A DNA stretch of 64,000 bases, taken from positions 51,698 through 115,697 of the forward strand of contig JAQGBZ010000199.1 in NCBI GenBank assembly GCA_034687125.1, written 5' to 3'. The position numbers were made by a program, and so were the translations under genes. The notes under the pieces are model-generated. The model had not been told where the DNA came from. It was given only the letters and a program-made list of their open reading frames with translations, and searched no databases. The DNA comes from Neelides folsomi. Its lineage: Eukaryota; Arthropoda; Collembola; Neelipleona; Neelidae. Below, piece by piece: positions 49,391 through 59,773 of this stretch. How positions within the stretch are numbered: the first letter of the stretch is position 1; each line of letters starts with the position of its first letter.

Positions 49391-52300
49391 CTCCTTCCTT
49401 TTCTTTTCAGCCTGATCCTTATTCCAATCAGCCCAATAAACGTTCCTGGCTTCAATGTAGCCTTCAATTGACTCAATGGCATGCTTCATCACGTTGCGGT
49501 CAAATCCCATAAGGAGATACTGAAGGCGCTCGTTTGAAGGAGATCTATTTGCTGAAATTCCAATGAATTTCCACTCAAACTTCACTGGATAGATGTTCTT
49601 CAAGAGATGGAGAATTTCATTCAAATGAGTGAACTGAATAACGTTGAATCGAGTCTTCGAATATTGTTGATGGTACTAAAATTTAAGGCATAATTATCAT
49701 CATCATTTTCAACAATTTTATTGTAATAAATTTTGACTTGAATAATAATTAATTATAATCCTATTTAATGGCATACATCCTCGACATTATTGAACTGCCG
49801 AAGTTGCTTTTCCAAAATTCTGAAACGAGTGAGACATCCTTTTCGTGTTTTGAAAGAGGAAAACTTTTGAGAAATAAGACTCCAATTCCTATTATATTTC
49901 TTCTCGTATTCCAACAAAAGCTCGTCTTCTTTCCTATAAATATTATTAATATAAATATTGCATAAATATTAAATACTTTTAATAAGGAAAATTATTGTCA
50001 AATCATTAACAATACGATTTTACACTTTTTTATCTTAATGTAAATATAGAATAAAGGAATAATTTAGTAAAACGATAATTTTTATTTAAATAATTAAAAC
50101 TGAATAATAATGAAAATATTACTTCGTCCATGGAACAATCCAATCAGCAAACAATTGAGTGGCGCGATCACGCCAAGTTGTTTCAAACCGCCATGGAAGA
50201 TAGGGCATGATTGAGCCAAAATGTCCTTCATGATTCAATTGTGGCTTGAGCTTCTCCATAGTTAGAAATAGAAGAGCGTCTTCGACTCGAGAGAAAGCTC
50301 CTTGTTTCAACACTGGATTGACCTTCTTCTTCCACCTCTCTTGAATTTGCTTCTTGGTGGCACTTTTGTCCAATTTGCTCACAGCGTCCGTCACTTTAAC
50401 CCAATTCCCTTCAGTTTCTCTAACAGCCTTCAGAAGAGCTTGATCAGTCTCTTTGTTCCATTTCACTTTCTTGTGCCCAGTCTCAATTTTGTTCCGGTAG
50501 CGGAAGAAACATTCGTAGCTATTTCGACCGACCTTTTGTTCTATTATATCCCAGTCGTTGTGTTTGTTGTTCACAAGTCCCTGAATAAATCAAACAAAAT
50601 ATTATGTTTGATCATTATGCATAATATCTTGACCAGTGTTAGTCTATTTCAGTATATAAAATTTGTTTTTTATATTTAAATAAATGTTATTTATTAATTA
50701 TACTTTTAACTTTGTGAAGTCCTCGCTTAACCAACGCTGTGGGTGAGTATTCTCAATCAATTGATGTTCATAAATGAGAAGACAATCTTCGTTAGATCTG
50801 ATTTTCCGAGTTTTCTCCGTCTATGTTTCATAGAAGTAAATAACATAATTAAATTTGAGTGCTATGAAATATTATCTTATTATCTATATTGCTTATTAAA
50901 TTAACATGTAACGTTTTGTGGTCAATTGATTGATATTTGATACTTATGAAATTATGATTTTACCATTTGCTTAGAAATGTAACCCCAGTCAATGGTAATT
51001 CTGTGTTGTTTGGCTTGATTAAGTAACGCAATGAGAGTCATGGTCTTGATGGCTTTCAATCCTGCATCCCGCCATTCTTCAAGTTTTGGTGGAGTAACGC
51101 TATACGTTACACGAATTCCTCCTTCAAGTTCGTACAAGAAAGGATGGGCAACTCCAAATAGACTTTCTTGTTCGGCCAATGTCATTTTAGTCTTTCTTGG
51201 ACGTCCACGTCCCCTTTTCTTTTTCTTCAAAAGTCCTTCAGGTGGTCCGGAAGCACGCAATTCTTCTTCGCGCTTCTTCAAGTCTTGTTCGCAGTCGAAC
51301 ATGATAAGATTGAGTCGGTTCTTCAATGAGATTCGCAATTGCTCTTGCAAGCATTGCATTACAATCCCACGCAAAATTTTGAAATCTTTGAGCGTCCCTA
51401 ATTTAGAAACGTTTTTAGTAATTATGCAAAATAAAAAATTTATAATTAAACAATTAAATGTTTGAAGCAGTGAAATATTACATTTTTGCTTATCTCTCTT
51501 GAAGATGCAATCTGGATCAACGCTCTCGTTAAGAGCAATTTCTTCATTGGTCTCATCTAGCTTCCAGAATGGGCCTGGGCCAGGAGCAGAAACGAGTCCA
51601 TCAACACTCTTGAAAAAAGGCGGAGCAAAAGCTCGTCTAATGGGCTTCAAACCCCAAATGCAAGATTCGTCAAAAATAGGCTCAGCATTTTTAATCGTTT
51701 CTTCATGTTCATCCAATTTGTCCTATATTGAATTGAAATACACAAATATTGGTTAATATGTTTATTTCGAAAGGAATAATGAATAACCAATATGTTTAGA
51801 TACGTACAGCAAGCTTCGATTGTTCTATATGAGATTTGTCAATAACGTTGATGTATTTAGTGATGGCTTCGATAAATTGTTCGTTAAATTGGATAACGTC
51901 ATTCAGCTTGTCCGTGATTGCATCAGTAGTTTCTGAAAATAAGATAATACTGATAATATAAAGGTTGGCACATTTGAAACCTTTTAATTAAACCTTTACT
52001 TTTCAATATTATTAGGGAACTTACCAATATTATGCTTTACAAACATGTTTTCCCACAAATCACCAAAATTGTCAGTTTTATCTTTTAAAGCAACCAATAA
52101 TTGCTTGTAATCAATAGTGGGACAACGCCGGTTGATCAAACTGTCCAAAAGCCGCGGGACGACGTTCACTTCTGAAAAAATTGCTTCTACAACATCTTCC
52201 TGGTGGAAGATTTGTTTATAAGGCACAATAGTGTTCGATGAAGAATCAATTGAATCGATTTGAGCAACTGGAACTACATCAGATCCTAATAACGAGTGTT

Positions 52301-52788
52301 CAATTCCCATAATCAAGTTCATCGGTTCCCCTTCGTCTTCAGCGTGTAGAGCAATAGCTGAAATTATTAAAATTGGCTTTTTATTTTATAACAACCACAT
52401 TATATAACACCTTAATTGAGAATTATTATATAATGGACGTACAAGTGCGATCCTTAAGAAGAGCCACAGACTCGTTGAGTTCTTCAATAGGAATCTCAAT
52501 GTTCTTCTTCTTTCGTCCTCGCCTTCCGGCTTTTTGTGGTCGAGGGTGAGGACAATTGGGCATTTCGTCAATGTCATGGCCCATTTGCTCCAATACATTT
52601 TCCTCATATTCCTCCACATCTTGGTTCAATACATCGTTTTCCTCGTCAATCCCTATTTTGTTTTTCTTACAGATTTTCATGATTTCACCAATGCCGATGT
52701 TGCATTCGACCGATTCGATGTTAACCGGTACCTTCCGAGGTCGCCCTCGCTTCCTCTTCACTGGTACCTCCATGACGATATCAGACAT
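48323..52788 (-). CDS. SNAPC4: snRNA-activating protein complex subunit 4 (SNAP190-like Myb factor) with AT-hooks
   Basis: Nine exons: 52788-52443, 52357-52025, 51932-51808, 51722-51482, 51397-50964, 50820-50704, 50580-50123, 49933-49777, 49675-48323. All phases agree, giving ~1187 residues. AT-hooks are KRKRGRPRK (11-19) and KRGRGRPRK (~409). SNAPC4-type signatures are a Pro/Gly segment (SAPGPGPFWKLDE) followed by WTLKDFKILRGIVMQCLQEQ, then DWGYISKQM and divergent Myb/SANT repeats: NDWDIIEQKVGRNSYECFFR, WNKETDQALLKAV...NWVKV and WTKKEDELLLEY...NWSLI (~498-730). SNAPc binds the proximal sequence element of snRNA promoters for RNA polymerases II and III. The last exon carries a Lys-rich tandem tail (separate entry). 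A 5' UTR intron spans 52803-52929. Orthology is by remembered motif order, so less certain than the gene model. Confidence 0.8.
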
Positions 52789-53965
52789 TCTGACTCGCCT
52801 CACTACATGAATATGGATAAATTATAAAATCCTAATGTTGAATGACTATCCTATAGTAAGGTTTCGGTTACTTGAAATTATACCGTTTTAATTACCATTA
52901 TATTATGCTAAATTCTACTTTTAACTCACCCAAGATGCAATGACTTCACTTTTTCGCAAAGGGAGGCTTAACTGATCTTGTAAATGTGATTAATTTAAAA
53001 GCTTTTTAAACTTGAGTGTGACTCGACTCGTAGTCGTATCCGCTCTGAGCAAGAAACCACGCCGCAATGCTTCCTTCCTTCCTTGCCGTAGAAAAATAAC
53101 AATGGCCGAGCGCGGGCCCCAAAGACGCCAACCAAAGTCGCATGTGCAAAAAAGGTATTATCCGGTGGTGAGCGGAAAAATACGTTTTCAATTTATTGTA
53201 AAATTATTTTTATACAAGATAAGATATAATTATATAATACAAGACATAACATATGCATGCGCGTATTCAACATCATTCTTATTTTTCTTTATCAAGTCCA
53301 TCATAAGATGATAACGATTAAGTTTCTTCTGTATATCTACCTATAAAATATATAAAGGAAACTTAAAGTTAGTAGTGATTTATTCCTCTTTTTGTAATGT
53401 ACGAGTTACTCGTAATATAATAATTTTAAAATGTAAGATGGACCCAAATGTAATATAGAGGCAAAGAATGAACAGTTCAGAATTATGAAGTAAATCTTTT
53501 AAGATTTTGGTTAATTTATTTAAAATAAATGAATTATATTTGAATAACAAATAGATTGAACAATAATAAAAAAAAAAAGGGGAAATAAAGAGCGAAGCTA
53601 ATACAGAATTTACCTTTACTTACAAAGAGCTTGCTAATGTGTAAAATATGTAAATCTAAAAGTATTTAATGACTAATGACCCCCACAATTAGAGTTATAT
53701 AATTTAGTTTTACGAGTTACGAGCCTTCGAAGGGTGGTTTAATTCACTCTTTTTGCGAAGGGTAATATATCCTAAAGGTACACATGTTAAGTGCATAAGA
53801 ATAGGCTGGTTTTACATATAAACTAATAATACTAAACTGTTTTACTAAATCATTGAATCCTTTGTATTTAAATACAATAATGAAAAGTTTTCAGCTGCAA
53901 TAATATAATATAAAATAAAAATGTTTTAAAAAATAAACCAAATGAGGTTATAAGAAACTTAAAAA
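52789..53965. other. SNAPC4 promoter region and SYCP2-like 3' region
   Basis: Includes the SNAPC4 noncoding first exon and its intron. A GC-rich patch at about 53030-53175 contains, on the plus strand, ATGGCCGAGCGCGGG and a GTGAGC donor; it could be a first exon of an unknown transcript. The rest is AT-rich. Confidence 0.4.
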
Positions 53966-56900
53966 TTAATTTTTGCTCTTAAAAAACTTAAACTTCGGCT
54001 TGGCCTGACGAATACGACTAGTCGAGTTTGAAGAATTCGACGACAAAGGAGTTGGATTCGGCGAAAAAGCGGTCGCCTTAACATTCTCCTTCTTCTTGGA
54101 CGAAACACAAGACTCAATTATTGAACGAGGGAAGAATCTCTTCGCTGGAACTTTCTTTGCTTTAACCTTTTTTGGTTTTTCGGTCTTATTTTTAGGCTTC
54201 ATGACATTTTTCAATTCCTCTTCAGTTGGCTCATAAGGATCAGTATTCTGAATTTGCTCAACGAAAGAGAAATCTAAAAGTCTTTTAGATTTTTCTGTTT
54301 TCTCATTAATAATTTGAGACAATCTTTTCCGTGGTCGAGTTTTCTTTGGGTAAGATTTTGCTGGAGCTTCCCTTGCTTCGTCGATTGAAGAGACGTTTTC
54401 AACATTAAATTCTCTCTTCTTTGCATATTGGTTCTTGCTCTTTGGCTTACTTGTTTCAGAAAGAACTGAAAATTCAGGAGATGAAAAAAGCTTTCGCGCA
54501 ACGTCGTTATTTCCATTTACAGGTAATGGAATAACAATTGGTGGAGGCATTTGATCAATTGAACGAAGATATTTTTCAAAGGAGTTTCGTTTAGTGGTTG
54601 CTCGAGTCGTCGGCGGACTTCCATATGTCGGCGGAGTGAAGTTCAATGAATGACTTGAGGAAGAAGAAACTGGAGATGGAATTGACGGAGATGGAATTGA
54701 CAAAGAAGGAAAACGTGAAGAAGGATTTGATGTAGAAGGAACTGGAGACGAAGAAATTGGCGAAGGACTTTTTCCCTCTGGTTCTTTTGTAGTCAACTTT
54801 GGAGGAGTTGGTGAATAAAGGCCTGGTGTCAATGGAGTTGGCAAAGAACTGATTTCCTCATCCAGTACTATTGAAGCCACTTTTGAAGTTGTTGGGCTAA
54901 TTGTTTTTTGAGTTTCAAGAGCAGACTTCAAAATAGGAGTTGGTTCAGTTTCATCAATCACTGTTGGTGATTTGGGCGAGAAAGAGAATTTAAACCCATA
55001 ATATGGAGACATAAGGGAGGAATCATTTAAATCAGACAAAACGTTTTGATTTTGATTCGATGAATCTTTTTCCATTGGCAATTTCTGAAGCTGGACAGGA
55101 GAACAAATGAATGTTCTTGATGATCCTGCCAGTGGATCAATTGGAGAAATGGATAAGTCATTTGTGAGAATATCCTCTATTTCTTTTTCATAGTCTCTTG
55201 GAACTTCAGTTTCCACAATGGAATTTGATGTTGTGAACTCTGGAGATTCTAAAAATTCAACCAAGTCGAATCTGGCAATTGGGGTTTCTGAATCTTCCTT
55301 CATTTCAATCAACTGGCGTCCTTCCATTGATTTTAATGGCGATGATGAATCCTGTAATTCTCCTATTATGCCACTTGGCGCAGTTTCACCGCTCGTTTGA
55401 ACATCTCGATCTATGGATAAAAAATAAAACACCAATAAGCATTTCAATTAGGCATATAATATGGGTGTATTATATACCTACATAATGTGAATAAGAATAA
55501 TAACTAATTTTTACCTTGCGTTTCAGTATTGGGTACTGTCCGTATTGTATTAAATTCCTCTTCCATTTCTCCAAAGCTGCAAATGACCTCATTCTGACCG
55601 CCACACTCAAACGAATTAATTTCAATGTTTCCAGAATCTAATAAAATATAACGTGAATATATTTAGACATGTGATGATGTAAAAATTCACATTTTAATTC
55701 AATTCAACGTAAAAAATAATACAACATAAATAACAGATATAATGGAATAAATTAATAAAATAACCTTCGATTCCTTGAATATCGTTCAACCGCAAAACAT
55801 CTTCGTTCTCATCACACAAGAGTTTAAACTGTTCAAATCGGAGAATTAAATGATATTATTTTTTTATTTTAAAGTCAATAAATTAAGTACGGTCTGTAGT
55901 ACTCTATTATAATTATAAGCACTATGATTAGAAATTTAATATGTATATGAAATTGTTTTGTTAGAGAAATTACAGTTCGAGCTGCAGTCAACGGTCTGGT
56001 ACAATCTCCCTAAATCAAAAATATAATGGATAATATTATACCGTTTTCCAAAAATTACAATAAAAAAATTTGTAGTAAAAATTCTATTTACATATTAGGT
56101 GATAAAGTCTGATAAAATGTGATTCTTATTAAACTACTGATAAATAAGCATTAAGGTATAATTTAAATGAATATTGTGAATAAAAAGTAGTCCAAAAGGA
56201 AGGATATCAGACCTCGTGTTCTTGCAACGAAAGTTTTCGAATCAGAGACTCGAATTTTGAAGATTCATTAAATATGAAATAAATAGACCTCCGGTTTTGA
56301 GAAATGGAAAGATATTTAGCCAAAATATCTTTTTTGCAAATAACATGGAAAATGCAGTATGAACACTTTTCATTTTGGGTTGATTCAGAGATAATACGCG
56401 AAAAGCAATAAGAAAAAATATCTTCAGACTTAAATTCAATGAGTCGATTCTCACCACAGACATTCAAATTGAAGCAAATTGAATTGCTCTTTGAGCTGAA
56501 ATTAATCCAAAAATCTTCTTTGGCCTCGTCATTTTTGATCTGCAATGTTAATTTTAGGGTTAATTTTTTAAAAGATTTCATGCTTAATATTAAAATTATT
56601 ATAAATAAAAATACAAGATATATTGATCATATATGAAAATATAAAATAAACAAGAATTAAAAGTTAATTATTAAAACATAAATATATAAAGTGATTAAAG
56701 TATGGATTAGTAAACTAGAATTGAGTCTTACTTACATGAAAAATAACTTCATTCTCAATTCCAACATAGAGAGCAGGAAAAGAAAACACAAATTGATTTT
56801 GACCAATTCCATCATTTATATCATTTAAACAAAGTCTGGTAATCTGAAAATAAAAAGCGTATGTTACAGTTCATAGAAAAATCAGATAAGAGGAATTAAA

Positions 56901-58131
56901 TTATTAAAATATATTGTATAGCCATTTTTGATTGTTAGATAATGTTCTAAAAGGTTATTAAATACTTAAATATAGAGGTAAATAAACGTTACGTTCGGTG
57001 ATTCAATTGGAATTGTCATGTACTTTTGAAAGTTATCGTTTTTCTGGGGACGCAAAGACTTAACAATAATTCCGGTTTCACTGACTGAAAAAGGCAGTAG
57101 AATTAGTTGTTTAAAAATTCTTAGCATTAGAAACTGGTTTTGGTAATCTCCACATTTTCGGATAATTTTGGGGATTCTATACCTGTAAGAAATCAATGCG
57201 TTAAGAATTTTTTAAATAATGGAAAAATAATTGTAATTATAAAAACTCTTTATCAATTTGTTAATTATATTACATGTAAGTCCAGAAATGGTCGATCTTG
57301 GAAATCACCAAGAGTTTCTGTAGTTTTACAAGAAGATTTCGATCCAATAAGATATCTAATGATTCCTTTGTGAGAAGACGTTGAACCCATGAAGTTCCTG
57401 ACAAAGACAATGAAACAAAAGTGTCGAATGTCTTCAGAATTCCCCAAATGTAGTCATCCTCATCTTTATAGTATTCTTCGGTCAAAATTACTTCAACAAT
57501 AACCTGACAATGAATTTAATTTTATAAACTATTTGATGATGGTTGAATAAAATTATCTTTTTAAAGAACAACGCACAGAAACTAAACTACCTATAGATTA
57601 TTATATTGTCATTGCTTAAAAGCTAGGGTGTGATTACCGTTGTGATCGAGGATACTTTTTTTATCTTAGACATGTGTTCCTGAGTTGATTGATCCCTTGC
57701 AGAAAAGCGAATGTAGGAGTCAACAATAAACGTGAAAAGAGTTTTGATGTATTCCAAAAAGCTTTCGAGTTCTTCAAGAGATATGGGAGAAATGCTTGTT
57801 TGAATTCTCTTAAGAATAAAAAAATTAAATAAATTAAAAATGAATTTTACATAAAATTTTACCTAAATACTTTTACTTACAGTGACGAAGGTTGATGTCA
57901 CGGTTCTCATTTGTCGAACGCATCTTTGAAAATTCTTTTCATTTTTTTTCGCGTCCCATTCTGATGAAACCTAGTTAAAGAGGTAGATAAATATTTATAG
58001 TAGTTATTTTATAGCTTCACCAAAAATATTAATAAATACTTTTACATACTAGCCTTTAAAATTACCTTTTGGAGGAAGTTTGTGTTTTCTTCAATTTCAG
58101 TTTTATAAAGTAAATCAATTTCTCTGGCCAT
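53966..58131 (-). CDS. SYCP2/SYCP2L-like synaptonemal complex axis protein
   Basis: Eleven exons: 58131-58066, 57970-57881, 57808-57638, 57503-57274, 57182-56993, 56843-56736, 56539-56213, 56009-55974, 55828-55765, 55637-55515, 55410-53966. All join in phase, giving 949 residues. Residues 1-~250 are helical and resemble the armadillo-like domain of SYCP2 (IPKIIRKCGDYQNQFLMLRI). Residues ~250-392 match its Spt16M-like domain: FPALYVGIENEV and EAKEDFWINFSSKSNSICFN, compare human FPCLSAF and LEEFWIDFNLGSQTLSFY from memory. Residues ~470-949 are disordered and Ser/Pro/Lys-rich. SYCP2 organises meiotic chromosome axes and binds HORMA-domain proteins. The coiled-coil tail that pairs with SYCP3 in vertebrates is not evident. 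The exon 7 donor (GTCTGA) is weak. Paralogue status (SYCP2 or SYCP2L) is unresolved. Confidence 0.7.
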
Positions 58132-59025
58132 TTTCGACCTGAAATAACAAAAAATACATTAAATTTAAATCTATTTAGATTATTAATTTATATTTAAATG
58201 TAAATATGATAAACATTTAAAGCTCACTCACTCGCTCAGAATACAAAACACGCCAAGCTAAAGAATGTATAACTTTTTAAGTCATATCCAATTGTTATTC
58301 AAGAAAATGAAAATAGGTGAAAAGGAAGAATGAAAATTCACCTTGAGATAGAAAAGTTAGAAAACCCCTAATAAACTAAATTTTAATAAGGATAAATCCT
58401 ACAAAGCGCTAATTCTAACGCTGACTCCATTAAAAATAATAATTGATGTTTTATAAAGTTAAACTAATTGTGAATTAAAATGGTAAGAAGGTCAATAAAA
58501 CTATAAAATGACTTTTGAATTTAGGGAAAATGGGAGAAAGTCGTAACGCGACGTTCTTGGGAGAAAACTGAAAGATGGAATGAGGTTGAGTATGGATTGG
58601 GTGATAAAAGATATGCATAAAAAATTTATACGGATTAAAGGATGTCCATTAGGACATTGAGATATCGATATCATAAGTTATTTATGCATTTTTATATTTA
58701 AGATAATTATTTTATTTTAAATTTATTCTATTGGTTAAGTTATTGAATACTTTTTATGTGGATTGTGTTCCAGCATGTAAGTATAGGTAGATTTAGTAGA
58801 GTAAATAATTATGCATTAATAAAGAAAGTAAAAAGATATTAAAACCAAGATTTTAATTTGTGATATTTATTGGTAAATCAATAAGAATTTATTTAATCAA
58901 ATATTATAATATAAAATAGAATCCCGAATGCAAACATAATTCAGAAAAAGATCTATAAATGATTTTCATTTATTATTCTTATTGTAAGTAATTTCATATG
59001 AATCATGTTTATAAAATTATTAACA

Positions 59026-59342
59026 TATTCTCCAGTGTAAGTTACGTACGAACTTTGACCGGTAACGGGGCGAGAAATATAATGTTATAATTGACCATTG
59101 TTTCATAATGTCCAATAGAAAAATAACAATAAACATTTGTTATTTTTGAGCGGGATTTAGAATGCTTAAAGGATACTTTAACAAGCAAGTTCAAATCTTC
59201 AAGCATTCTAAATCCCGCTCAAAAATAACAAACGTTTATTGTTCTTTTTCTATTGGGCATTATGGAAAATGGTCGATTATAACATTATATTTCTCGCCCC
59301 GTTACCGGTCAAAGTTCGTACGCAACTTACACTGGAGAATAC
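59026..59342. repeat. Long inverted repeat (foldback/MITE-like), ~142-bp arms
   Basis: Left arm 59026-59167 and right arm 59201-59342 are reverse complements with about eight or nine differences, separated by a 33-base loop. Arm tips read TATTCTCCAGTGTAAGTT. Deeper common strings are TTTGACCGGTAACGGGGCGA and GAGCGGGATTTAGAATGCTT. Both tips have TA at the outer edge, as expected if a Tc1/mariner-type enzyme mobilised it. No coding capacity. A transcript would fold into a ~140-bp hairpin. Confidence 0.85.
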
Positions 59343-59390
59343 CTACATTTTTCTCAGCAATTTTCTTTTCTCTTCAATCTAATTAAATTA

Positions 59391-59773
59391 ACTATATTCT
59401 ATTCGGGAAATCGGTGCATTTGAGTTTGAAAAAGCCACAAATAATTTCCAGAGATACGATTTTTAATTTTATTGTTACTATTAATTGTAGTAATGCAAAA
59501 TTACATTAAAATATACTCCTTTATTAACTTTGGTTCTGATGTATCAAGCAGCGATGACTCTGATGTTGATTAAACTGTCTTTATACAATAGTTTATTTAA
59601 ATAAAGCAACTTATGGCCAACCCTATATATTGTAGATGAGTAATGAATTGGTTTAAATATAGAATATGATATACTACAATTAATAGTAACAATGAAATTA
59701 AAAATCGTATTTGTGGAAATTATTTGCGGCTTTTTCAAACTCAAGTGCACCAATTACCCTAATAGAATATAAT
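59391..59773. repeat. Second inverted repeat with 180-bp spacer
   Basis: Left arm 59391-59493 and right arm 59671-59773 are inverted copies with roughly ten differences. Shared strings include GAGTTTGAAAAAGCC, ACGATTTTTAATTT and TTGTTACTATTAATTGTAGT. The spacer holds a short plus-strand frame end (GSDVSSSDDSDVD then stop) and ACTTATGGCCAACCCTATA, reminiscent of mariner-type ends. It starts only 48 bp after the first inverted repeat. Confidence 0.8.

Noticed and set aside
48258-49415. 385-codon plus-strand frame, Phe/Pro/Ser-rich, looking like a membrane protein
   Set aside because: It is the exact antisense of the Lys-rich repeat tail of SNAPC4. Repeats of AAG/GAA-type codons on one strand stay open as CTT/TTC on the other.
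50302-51465. Plus-strand frames of 125 and 144 codons
   Set aside because: Antisense to SNAPC4 exons 5 and 7, which have consistent phases and Myb-type sequence.
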